This document shows positions 1-6,103 of a stretch of DNA of 8,600 nucleotides, in pieces. Position 1 is the first letter of the stretch; each line of letters begins with the position of its first letter. The notes beneath the pieces are model-generated. The model saw nothing but the letters and a program-made list of their open reading frames with translations. It did no database searches and had not been told where the DNA came from. Source of the DNA: an uncultured Lachnospiraceae bacterium (lineage in GTDB: Bacteria; Bacillota; Clostridia; Lachnospirales; Lachnospiraceae); NCBI GenBank assembly GCA_949935685.1, contig CATLGN010000052.1, positions 1-8,600 on the forward strand, written 5' to 3'. The position numbers were made by a program, and so were the translations under genes.

Positions 1-236
1 TGAAACTACCGGAGCGGTATCTGTTTGAACAGGAGGGGGCAGTCATGGGGCGGGATCTGATCGGCATTCGGGAGGAAAACATTTATTGGTATGTTTTTGA
101 GCAGGAGCCGTACGGCGACCGTTCCTGTATGCGGATCCGGATTGTGGATGAAGACGGAAAACGGGTGGATACGCTGGAGCTGATTATGACGCGGGAAGGG
201 GAGGAGTGCTATGCGCAGCTTGAGCGGGTATCATAA
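1..236 (+). CDS. 3' end of an upstream gene, possibly a membrane-fusion (HlyD/MacA-like) adaptor
   Basis: The frame is open from the window edge (first full codon at 3) to a TAA at 234-236, giving at least 78 residues, so the gene probably starts outside the window. The visible part is acidic, rich in beta-prone residues (IYWYVFEQE, then MRIRIVDEDGKRV) and has no membrane segment. This resembles the C-terminal beta domain of periplasmic-adaptor-like subunits, which often precede MacB-type permeases in clostridial operons; that assignment is inference from position and texture, not from a diagnostic motif. An alternative is a free 63-residue protein from the ATG at 45, which has a well-placed AGGAGG at 31-36. 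The last 26 bases overlap the next gene, which supports translational coupling. Confidence 0.5.
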   Translation, partial: KLPERYLFEQEGAVMGRDLIGIREENIYWYVFEQEPYGDRSCMRIRIVDEDGKRVDTLELIMTREGEECYAQLERVS

Positions 237-1470
237 ATTTTTCGGCCTGCCCGTATTGCGAAACCTTGTACGGCATTGGCAAAAGAGCCTGCTGTCCGGT
301 CTGGTCGGCCTGCTGACGGTCCTTCTGCTTGCCGCCTATATGGGAAATATGGAGAGCGCCAGGGCGCAGCTTGCCGCTCTGCCGGCGGCGCTTCCGGTTA
401 CGGGAAAAATCAGCAATCTGAACGGCTCATTGGATGCGGGACTGAAGATTCCGGAAAAGACCGTACAGGGCATCGCGGAAGCGAAGGAACTCAAAGGGCA
501 GGTTTTTACCGTACTGCTCCGCGCGGGTCTGGGGGTATTCACGCTGGAAGAATGGGAAGGGAATCTGAACTTTTTTGTTGTCGGCGCCAATGATCTGGCA
601 GGCGTGCCGGGACTGAAAAAAGAAGAAATCTGTTTTTGGGGCGATGTGGACGAGGGGATTTTGCGGACGGCTGAGGATGTATGCATTGTGGATATATGGA
701 CAATGGAGCAAAACGGGCTGTCTCCGGGAGATGAAATATTGCTCACATTTTTTTATTATCGGTTCGGCAATGACACAGGCAGCGGCAATACCGTGTTTAT
801 TGAGCCGCTTTGCAGCACATACAGCCGGATCGTTGGCGTGATGGACATCGAGGAATATACCGGAACGGTGGGATGCCCCAATCTGATTGTGCCGTTTGAC
901 AGTGCGCGGCAGATGTTTCACGGTCAGGACATTCCGTTTACGGCGGACTCCGTTTCCTTTACCGTGGCGGATCCGTTCCGGCTGAATGCGTGCAAAGAAG
1001 AACTGCATACGTTGGGCCTTCTGCCGGTAATGAAAAATGCGGAATATCGGTTTGACGGCAACGCCGTGACGCTGCGCGACGATACCTTTATCCGGGCGGC
1101 GGAAAATCTGCGGGAGAGTCTGGCGATTTTACAGGGGATACTGCCGTTTGTCCTCTGTATGATCGTATGCGCGGGGTATCTGTGCAGTTACCTTTTGATG
1201 CAAAGCAGAAGGCCGGAATATGCCACGATGCGTTCTCTGGGCATGAGCTGGCGGCATTGCTTTCTGCTGCTGCTGGCGGAGAGCGCTGTGACTGAGACGG
1301 CGGCCTGTGCGACGGGGAGCCTGTTGGCGCTGGCAATTTTAAAGACACAGCCTGCGGTTCTGCTTTTGGCGGGCGGTTTATTTTTGGGTGCGCTTCTGGC
1401 AGGAACGGGCGGAGCATTATGGTCATTTCGGCGGTTGAGCGTGATGGCGGTACTTGGCAGGGGCGATTGA
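211..1470 (+). CDS. ABC transporter permease, FtsX/MacB-like (first permease)
   Basis: This 419-residue membrane protein is likely one half of the membrane part of a MacB-type ABC transporter. Hydrophobic segments lie at about residues 27-43, 308-330, 350-376 and 381-403. That is the FtsX layout: one N-terminal helix, a large extracellular domain (about 44-305) and three C-terminal helices. The stretch RRPEYATMRSLGMSW (333-347), just after the second helix, matches the cytoplasmic coupling segment of FtsX-domain proteins. The ATG at 211 is chosen because GAGGAG at 201-206 precedes it closely. It overlaps the previous gene by 26 bases, and the ATPase gene starts 11 bases after its stop. In this family the helices transmit ATP-driven motion to the outer domain rather than forming a classical channel. 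The substrate cannot be read from the sequence. Confidence 0.87.
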   Translation: MRSLSGYHKFFGLPVLRNLVRHWQKSLLSGLVGLLTVLLLAAYMGNMESARAQLAALPAALPVTGKISNLNGSLDAGLKIPEKTVQGIAEAKELKGQVFTVLLRAGLGVFTLEEWEGNLNFFVVGANDLAGVPGLKKEEICFWGDVDEGILRTAEDVCIVDIWTMEQNGLSPGDEILLTFFYYRFGNDTGSGNTVFIEPLCSTYSRIVGVMDIEEYTGTVGCPNLIVPFDSARQMFHGQDIPFTADSVSFTVADPFRLNACKEELHTLGLLPVMKNAEYRFDGNAVTLRDDTFIRAAENLRESLAILQGILPFVLCMIVCAGYLCSYLLMQSRRPEYATMRSLGMSWRHCFLLLLAESAVTETAACATGSLLALAILKTQPAVLLLAGGLFLGALLAGTGGALWSFRRLSVMAVLGRGD

Positions 1471-1481
1471 GAGGAGAAACA

Positions 1482-2162
1482 ATGGAGCGGTTACGGGCGG
1501 AGAAGGTCAGTTATTGTTATCGGACGAAGTATCAGACGATTGAGGCGCTGAAAGAGGTAAGCTGTTCGTTTGCGGCGGCGCGTATGTATGCGGTTGTCGG
1601 AGAGTCGGGCAGCGGAAAAAGTACGCTTTTATCGCTGCTTGCGGGGCTCGATGTGCCTGCGGCGGGAGAGATTCTGATCGAGGGTGAAAATCTGCGGGAT
1701 ATGGACCGGGACCGTTATCGGCGGGATACGGTTTCGGTAGTGTATCAGGCATTTCATCTTTTCCCGCTTCTGACGGCGATGGAGAATGTCATGTATCCGA
1801 TGCAGTTACAGGGCATTTCCCGGAAAGAAGCATGCAGGCGTGCCGGGATGCTGATCAGAAAAGTGGGCCTTCCGGAAAAGATATTCGGGCAATTTCCCAA
1901 AATGATGAGCGGCGGGGAGCAGCAGCGGGTGGCTATCGCCCGTGCGCTGGCAGCGGGCGGAAAAATACTGCTGGCGGATGAGCCCACGGGAAATCTGGAC
2001 AGTGAAAATGAGAGACATATTGTGGAAATTCTGAAGCAATGTGCGCATGAGGACGGGCTTACCGTTATTGTCATTACGCATAACCCGGCTGTGGCCGCCG
2101 CGGCAGACGGTATCTGGCGTATGTGTGACGGGCGTCTGCAAGAGGAGGAGAGCGGCAAATGA
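1482..2162 (+). CDS. ABC transporter ATP-binding protein, MacB/LolD type
   Basis: This cytoplasmic ATPase powers the flanking permeases. At 226 residues it is a normal-length stand-alone nucleotide-binding domain. All motifs are present: Walker A GESGSGKST (40-48), Q-loop Q89, signature MSGGEQQR (142-149), Walker B ILLADEP (162-168, catalytic E167), D-loop NLDS (171-174) and H-loop H200. The GGEQQRVAIARAL and LLADEPTGNLDS style is typical of the LolD/MacB/FtsE group. The frame extends back to 1419, but the ATG at 1482 is preferred because GAGGAG at 1471-1476 sits just ahead of it and the protein then begins with the usual first strand. The stop overlaps the next start as ATGA (2159-2162), a sign of translational coupling to the second permease. 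Confidence 0.95.
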   Translation: MERLRAEKVSYCYRTKYQTIEALKEVSCSFAAARMYAVVGESGSGKSTLLSLLAGLDVPAAGEILIEGENLRDMDRDRYRRDTVSVVYQAFHLFPLLTAMENVMYPMQLQGISRKEACRRAGMLIRKVGLPEKIFGQFPKMMSGGEQQRVAIARALAAGGKILLADEPTGNLDSENERHIVEILKQCAHEDGLTVIVITHNPAVAAAADGIWRMCDGRLQEEESGK

Positions 2163-3976
2163 GCATTCTGTATCACAGCCTGCGCAGACTGCGCCGTACG
2201 CCGGTTCAGACAATTTTTTTCTTTCTGCTTCTTTCCGCCGCTTCCGCGCTGTTGGCGGCGGGCGGCGGGCTCTGGAAACTTAGCGGAGAAAACCGGGCGT
2301 ATTTTGAAGCTATTTTTCAGACGATCGGGACAGTGGAACAGAAACCGGAACGGATCGTGGATGAAGAAATATGGGATGCGGAAACCGGGATGTACCGTCC
2401 GCATGTGCGCAGAGAGTATGGAGAAACCATTCCGGTTTCGGTGCTTTCTTTTGACGGTGCGGACTATATCAGCGGGCCGGAGCAGCGCGCATGGTATTCG
2501 GCGTATGTGCCGGAGTATCTGTTGATGGATGAAAACGAAGGCACATGCAATATTATGATTGTTGAGGCGTCGCCGCTGGAGGACGCGGTTCCGGCCGGGC
2601 CTGTCGCGATGGAAGTCAGGAGAATTCTATACACATTTTACCCGGAAAATGCGCCGGTTATCTATTATTGCGATCACAACAATGCGCACCCGGAAAAGCT
2701 GTATGCGGGACATACCTATGTGATGTGCCTGGTTGACGGGTTCCCGCACGGTTGGCCGATACAGCAGGGGCCCTTTGAATATATTCCATATGACGGCCTG
2801 CGATCGACGCAGGCCGGAGCGGATGGGAGGCTGCTGGACAACGATCTTTCCGGGAAATACGTGGAGGAGGTGACGCCCGGTTTTTATGAGACGGAGAACG
2901 GAAAAGCATGGCTGGAACTGGCGGCGGAGTACCGGGAGCGCTTATGGTCGGTGCCGGTAACGGCGACAGACAATACGGATTTGATTCTGCCTTTTTACGA
3001 TCAGGAAGTTTTCGCAGCGCAGGGCAGGGGATTTACCGAAGAAGATTATGCGGAAGGACGGAAGGTATGCATGGTTTCCCGGCGTTTTGCAAACCGGAAC
3101 GGATTGCAGGTGGGAGCGGCGTTACATCTGCGGCTGCGTTATGCCAATTACGCGGATTCCGCCTCCGGCGGCCGCGAGGGGGCGCTGACTGCCTCTGGCC
3201 GGGCGTATTCGGTATGGGAAGATGATAACTGGGAAATCTGCGGCATTTATGATATGCTGCCGGGCGCCGGCAATAAAAGCCGGGATTACCGGCTCGCCGA
3301 TAATGAAGTCATTATCCCGGCATCATCGGTCAGGCACAGCGATGCAGATCATATCGCCGCGTTTGGCCCCATGAAAGGGTATACGACTTCTTTTGAGATA
3401 CCGAACGGCAGCATTGACCGGTGGATGGAGCTCTGGCAGGCGCAGGGAATTGACGGGTTGGAGATCACTTTTTATGACAGGGGATACTCCCGGCTGGAAG
3501 AGGGGCTGAAACAGATGGAACGGATGGCGCTTTTGCTGTTGGCCGGCGGCGGTATGAGCGCGTTTGGCATTCTCGTCTTTTTCTGCCATCTGTTTATTAC
3601 CAAGCAGAGTATGCGCACAGCCATCGAGCGTTCCCTGGGAATGCGCAAAGGCCAGTGCCTGTGGTCGCTGCTGTCGGGCATTCTTGTGATTGCCCTGTGC
3701 GGTGTGATTGCGGGAAGCATCGCCGGATATTACGGTACGACAGGCGCGGCGAAGCGGCTTACGCGGGTGGAGCGTTTTGACAGGCGGTACAGCAATGGCG
3801 CATTGTATACAGGCGAAGGGGAGGAGACAACGACGTATCTCATGTCGGGAGACTGGCGCGTATGTGCCCTGACCGGGTCGGCCGTAGCCGTTCTGGCAGC
3901 GGCGACTGCACTGGTGAAAATCCGCAGGAATCTGCGGCAGGAACCGCTTGCGCTGCTGAGCGGGCGGGAGGTATAA
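2159..3976 (+). CDS. ABC transporter permease, FtsX/MacB-like (second, large permease)
   Basis: This 605-residue protein is the second permease of the same transporter. It has one N-terminal hydrophobic helix (about 18-38), a very large extracellular domain (about 39-455), and three C-terminal helices (about 456-482, 501-524 and 570-588). The coupling stretch SMRTAIERSLGMRKGQ (484-499) after the second helix is the FtsX-domain hallmark and matches the equivalent segment in the first permease. The ectodomain is about 150 residues longer than in its partner and is rich in Tyr, Asp and Glu, so the pair is asymmetric. The start overlaps the ATPase stop by four bases (ATGA), with AGGAGGAG at 2143-2150 as ribosome site. 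The gene closes the operon. Roles in family members include export of or resistance to peptides, and envelope signalling; which applies here is unknown. Confidence 0.87.
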   Translation: MSILYHSLRRLRRTPVQTIFFFLLLSAASALLAAGGGLWKLSGENRAYFEAIFQTIGTVEQKPERIVDEEIWDAETGMYRPHVRREYGETIPVSVLSFDGADYISGPEQRAWYSAYVPEYLLMDENEGTCNIMIVEASPLEDAVPAGPVAMEVRRILYTFYPENAPVIYYCDHNNAHPEKLYAGHTYVMCLVDGFPHGWPIQQGPFEYIPYDGLRSTQAGADGRLLDNDLSGKYVEEVTPGFYETENGKAWLELAAEYRERLWSVPVTATDNTDLILPFYDQEVFAAQGRGFTEEDYAEGRKVCMVSRRFANRNGLQVGAALHLRLRYANYADSASGGREGALTASGRAYSVWEDDNWEICGIYDMLPGAGNKSRDYRLADNEVIIPASSVRHSDADHIAAFGPMKGYTTSFEIPNGSIDRWMELWQAQGIDGLEITFYDRGYSRLEEGLKQMERMALLLLAGGGMSAFGILVFFCHLFITKQSMRTAIERSLGMRKGQCLWSLLSGILVIALCGVIAGSIAGYYGTTGAAKRLTRVERFDRRYSNGALYTGEGEETTTYLMSGDWRVCALTGSAVAVLAAATALVKIRRNLRQEPLALLSGREV

Positions 3977-3992
3977 AGGTCTGTTCCCCCCC

Positions 3993-4021
3993 TTGACGTA
4001 GCGTATGATTTATGTAAGAAT
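3993..4021 (+). promoter_or_regulatory. Candidate sigma-A promoter for the RelA/SpoT-domain cassette
   Basis: TTGACG (3993-3998) is five of six with the -35 consensus. It is followed after 17 bases by AAGAAT (4016-4021), a four-of-six -10. A better-looking -10, TATGAT (4004-4009), lies in the same stretch but has no acceptable -35 at the right distance. It falls just where the sequence changes from GC-rich to AT-rich, so the cassette may carry its own promoter. The -10 is weak. Confidence 0.35.
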
Positions 4022-4052
4022 AAGAACAAGTTTCGTCACATTTATATTTGCA

Positions 4053-4061
4053 GGGGGAGGG
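4053..4061 (+). promoter_or_regulatory. Ribosome binding site that selects a GTG start for the RelA/SpoT-domain gene
   Basis: GGGGGAGGG lies four bases before GTG at 4065. The upstream in-frame ATG at 4005 has only a C-run and promoter-like sequence ahead of it, and the next in-frame ATG encodes residue 99, inside the domain. The GTG is therefore the best-supported start. Confidence 0.65.
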
Positions 4062-4064
4062 AAC

Positions 4065-5024
4065 GTGATCACAAAAGAGGAATTTCTAAGGAAATATAAT
4101 ATTTCGGAAGCATTATTCCAAAGCGCTGAAATATCATGGGAGGCGCTTTGTGTCATATATGAAGACTTTAAGGGCAAAGTGAGCAGATATGAAGGGATTC
4201 TGGATAATTTTGTTCAAAATTATCTGAAAAATATCAATAAGGATAAAAAGGAAAACGAAAAGGTCAGAATTCATTCCATCCGGTCAAGGGTTAAGGATCC
4301 GGAACATTTGATTGAGAAAATTATACGTAGAAAGCAGGATAATCAGAACAAATATAAAATGCTTGATGCGACCAATTATGAAAAATTTATAACCGATCTG
4401 ATCGGAATTCGTTGTCTGCTATTGTTTAAAGAGGACTGGGAGAGCTTTCACCGATACCTTTTGTCAAAGTTTGAAAATAATGCGAAGGATTACATCAGGG
4501 ATTCGCTTCGAGATTTTGATGATAATGAAAAGCATTTTTACATTGCCGAAAATCCAAAAGTCCATATTCGAAATGGAGATAAGAGAGAACTTTATGATAA
4601 AGTGCTTTCGCCTGATTATGTTTTAGACGGGAAAGCGTATCGTTCTGTTCATTATATTATAAAATATAGAGGAATATATTTGGAAATACAGGTTCGCACA
4701 TTGTTTGAGGAAGGATGGGGAGAGGTCGATCACGCGATGGTTTATCCCTATTATAAGAATGATCCTGTTCTTAAAGAGTACACGGAATTATTGAACAGAT
4801 TAACTGGTTTGGCAGACGAGATGAGCGGTTTTTTTTACCGTTTAAAGATACTGGAGACAGAATATTTGAAAAAAGAGACGCAAAGTGCGGAGCATGCCGC
4901 AGAAAGTGCAGCAGGGATGTCGGATAATGGGAGTTTATCTGTTAAAAGAGAAAATATTGTTTTAGAGAAAAAAACGGAGCTGAATACCTGTTATGATTGC
5001 CTGAAGGCGGTGCTTGATGAATGA
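4065..5024 (+). CDS. RelA/SpoT-domain nucleotide pyrophosphokinase, stand-alone
   Basis: This 319-residue protein carries a (p)ppGpp-synthetase-type fold and neither an HD hydrolase domain nor a C-terminal TGS/ACT region. Visible motifs are SRVKDPEHLIEKI (74-86, phosphate-binding R and K), TDLIGIRCLLLF (110-121, D111 at the metal-binding Asp position), YRSVHYIIK (192-200, tyrosine expected to stack on the guanine) and EIQVRT (207-212, E207 at the catalytic Glu position), then WGEVDHAMVY (218-227). Catalytic residues appear intact. A long N-terminal helical region (1-65), an insert between D111 and the YRS motif, and a charged Ala/Glu tail (about 266-300) make it longer than housekeeping small alarmone synthetases (about 210-260). 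The expected reaction is pyrophosphate transfer from ATP to GDP/GTP; some relatives instead modify ATP or tRNA 3' ends. It is the first gene of a three-gene AT-rich cassette. Confidence 0.85.
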   Translation: MITKEEFLRKYNISEALFQSAEISWEALCVIYEDFKGKVSRYEGILDNFVQNYLKNINKDKKENEKVRIHSIRSRVKDPEHLIEKIIRRKQDNQNKYKMLDATNYEKFITDLIGIRCLLLFKEDWESFHRYLLSKFENNAKDYIRDSLRDFDDNEKHFYIAENPKVHIRNGDKRELYDKVLSPDYVLDGKAYRSVHYIIKYRGIYLEIQVRTLFEEGWGEVDHAMVYPYYKNDPVLKEYTELLNRLTGLADEMSGFFYRLKILETEYLKKETQSAEHAAESAAGMSDNGSLSVKRENIVLEKKTELNTCYDCLKAVLDE

Positions 5025-5025
5025 A

Positions 5026-5032
5026 AAGGAGG
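5026..5032 (+). promoter_or_regulatory. Strong ribosome binding site of the 73-residue gene
   Basis: AAGGAGG begins just after the stop of the synthetase gene (5022-5024) and lies eight bases before ATG 5041. It fixes the start at 5041 against the in-frame TTG 5014 and ATG 5017. Its strength suggests the small protein is made in good supply relative to the synthetase. Confidence 0.7.
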
Positions 5033-5040
5033 ATGTTGAA

Positions 5041-5262
5041 ATGGGAGACAGAAATTTGCGGATGGAGACCGCAAATGAAATTGCCGAAACGGGAGTTTGG
5101 CTCGTAAAAAGCGGAAAGGTGCGCAATCATAAACTTGGAAACAGTTCACGAATTCATACAGGGGAAGTCGAGAAGAAAGAATATCAGAATTACAGGGATT
5201 TTTTGCCAGGGAAAAATTGCTGTATGATTTATGAACTGACGGGAAGTGACTGGTATGAATAA
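5041..5262 (+). CDS. Small protein of unknown function, middle gene of the RelA/SpoT-domain cassette
   Basis: I do not recognise this 73-residue protein. It has no signal peptide, membrane segment or DNA-binding helix-turn-helix that I can see. The N-terminal part (about 7-32) carries ETANEIAETGVWLVKSGKV, which could form a helix and then a strand. The middle (about 36-55) is charged, and the end (about 57-73) is compact and aromatic, with adjacent cysteines C60-C61 and a terminal SDWYE. It starts 16 bases after the synthetase stop with a near-consensus ribosome site, and its end overlaps the next start by eight bases, so the three genes are very likely one unit. A small, well-translated partner beside a synthetase fits an antitoxin or regulator, but this is only a hypothesis from context. 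Confidence 0.65.
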   Translation: MGDRNLRMETANEIAETGVWLVKSGKVRNHKLGNSSRIHTGEVEKKEYQNYRDFLPGKNCCMIYELTGSDWYE

Positions 5263-5785
5263 TATTGAAAATACCTATATTAACTATGATGAATTAATTT
5301 CCGTTGTAGGTGAAGATGTAATAGAAAGCCGCATCCGTCAAATCAGCCAGGAGATGATAGCGTTTTTAGATATGAATAATCTTGAGGAAACAGCGTATAT
5401 TCATCATATGGCTCTCACACATGCGGTTATGGATTATTTTTCCGATATTCAACGGCTGAAAGATTATCAGAAAATCGAACATGTAAATGAAATTAAGATA
5501 AAAGCCTATGAGACATTTTGGTTGCTCAAAAGAAAACCATTACAGTTAAGAGGGCAGATAGAGGATGACAGGCTCCTCTATGTAAATGAGAAGTTCCTTT
5601 TGACAAGATTGGCCAGTTTTATGCTTGAAGATGATATAAATATGCCGATTGTAGGGGAAAAAAGCGTTGCCTATAAAAATTTTCTGAATACATTGTATTA
5701 TTATTTGAAATTTCGAAGGTGTGATGCACAATCAATTGAATTAATGCTGTTGGCTTTTAAAGCAGGAAAAATTGTATTCTCATAA
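5255..5785 (+). CDS. Protein of unknown function, last gene of the RelA/SpoT-domain cassette
   Basis: I do not recognise this 176-residue protein. It appears soluble and mostly helical, with no membrane segment or signal peptide. The most motif-like part is residues 46-97, where histidines H50, H51 and H56 lead into DYFSDIQRLKDY and then EIKIKAYETFWLLKRKPLQL (79-98). The C-terminal part (136-176) holds two further helix-like stretches around NTLYYYLKF and IELMLLAFK. ATG 5255 is preferred over GTG 5246, three codons earlier, because GGGAAG at 5241-5246 is at working distance from it; this choice is not firm. It overlaps the 73-residue gene by eight bases and ends just before a strong terminator, so it closes the operon. 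A structural, sensor or antitoxin role is possible, with nothing in the sequence to choose between them. Confidence 0.7.
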   Translation: MNNIENTYINYDELISVVGEDVIESRIRQISQEMIAFLDMNNLEETAYIHHMALTHAVMDYFSDIQRLKDYQKIEHVNEIKIKAYETFWLLKRKPLQLRGQIEDDRLLYVNEKFLLTRLASFMLEDDINMPIVGEKSVAYKNFLNTLYYYLKFRRCDAQSIELMLLAFKAGKIVFS

Positions 5786-5803
5786 AAATAGAAAAATGAC
5801 AAT

Positions 5804-5844
5804 AAAAGAGGAGCCGTCAATACTTCACTGACGGCTCCTCTTTT
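5804..5844. terminator. Bidirectional Rho-independent terminator between the cassette and tRNA-Ser
   Basis: A perfect 16-base inverted repeat, AAAAGAGGAGCCGTCA (5804-5819) and its complement (5829-5844), encloses a nine-base loop. The stem core is GC-rich, with four A before it and four T after it, so it has a U-tract on either strand. It would stop plus-strand transcripts of the cassette and minus-strand transcripts of the tRNA. Confidence 0.9.
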
Positions 5845-5847
5845 CCG

Positions 5848-5933
5848 CGGAGACGGAGGGATTCGAACCCTCGTGCCCCGGAGGGCTAACGCATTTCGAG
5901 TGCGCCCCGTTATGACCACTTCGATACGTCTCC
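5848..5933 (-). tRNA. tRNA-Ser (anticodon CGA)
   Basis: On the minus strand the acceptor stem GGAGACG pairs with CGTCTCC (seven pairs), followed by discriminator G at 5848, as expected for serine tRNAs. The anticodon loop CTCGAAA is closed by GCGCA/TGCGT and gives anticodon CGA, reading codon UCG. The T-arm contains GGTTCGAATCC, and there is a long variable arm (GCCCTCCGGGGC region), which marks a class II tRNA. The CCA end is not encoded. It has its own promoter (5965-5993) and shares the terminator at 5804-5844. A leucine identity is rejected by anticodon and discriminator. Confidence 0.96.
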
Positions 5934-5964
5934 AAACTGCGCCGATGTACCGGCTGCGATCTTT

Positions 5965-5993
5965 ATTATAACGGGGAATTGGCCGCAAGTCAA
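5965..5993 (-). promoter_or_regulatory. Sigma-A promoter of tRNA-Ser
   Basis: Read on the minus strand, TTGACT (5993-5988) is followed after exactly 17 bases by TATAAT (5970-5965). The -10 matches the consensus fully and the -35 matches five of six. Transcription would begin about 25 bases before the mature tRNA. Confidence 0.87.
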
Positions 5994-6021
5994 GAAGGCA
6001 GGAAAAAAGATAAATAAAAAG

Positions 6022-6050
6022 TTGAGCAAGCCCTTAAAATATTATATAAT
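6022..6050 (+). promoter_or_regulatory. Sigma-A promoter of the phosphofructokinase-dnaX unit
   Basis: TTGAGC (6022-6027), a 17-base spacer and a perfect TATAAT (6045-6050) form a strong housekeeping promoter in an A/T-rich stretch. It lies about 50 bases before the phosphofructokinase ATG and points away from the tRNA-Ser promoter, 28 bases apart from it. Confidence 0.85.
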
Positions 6051-6090
6051 AAAACAAAATAATGCGAGTATGGGTATCGCAATGGGAAGA

Positions 6091-6096
6091 AGGAGG
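6091..6096 (+). promoter_or_regulatory. Ribosome binding site fixing the phosphofructokinase start
   Basis: AGGAGG is seven bases before ATG 6104. The upstream in-frame start at 6062 would add 14 residues ahead of the conserved MKRIGLLTSGG opening and has no ribosome site, so 6104 is preferred. Confidence 0.75.
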
Positions 6097-6103
6097 TTTC
6101 TTG

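Noticed and set aside
427..1008. Minus-strand open frame of 193 residues
   Set aside because: It is antisense to the first permease ectodomain and has no motif or ribosome-site support.
1419..1481. Upstream start for the ATPase
   Set aside because: It would overlap the permease by 52 bases and add 21 residues with no family counterpart; ATG 1482 has GAGGAG just upstream.
1754..2404. Minus-strand open frame of 216 residues
   Set aside because: It lies opposite the ATPase and the second permease, both with strong motif evidence; its Arg/Ser/Pro-rich composition is typical of a shadow frame.
4005..4064. ATG 4005 as start of the RelA/SpoT-domain gene
   Set aside because: There is no ribosome site before it, and the added 20 residues lie over promoter-like and leader sequence. 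GTG 4065 has a strong ribosome site.
3977..5848. Attachment-site direct repeat of the tRNA-Ser 3' end
   Set aside because: I looked for the T-arm/acceptor sequence again within the island and found only short TTCGAA matches (near 4566 and 5706), which are chance level.
5701..5988. Minus-strand open frame of 95 residues crossing the tRNA
   Set aside because: It reads through tRNA-Ser, its promoter and the terminator. The GTRVRIPPSP-like peptide is the known artefact of translating a tRNA T-arm.
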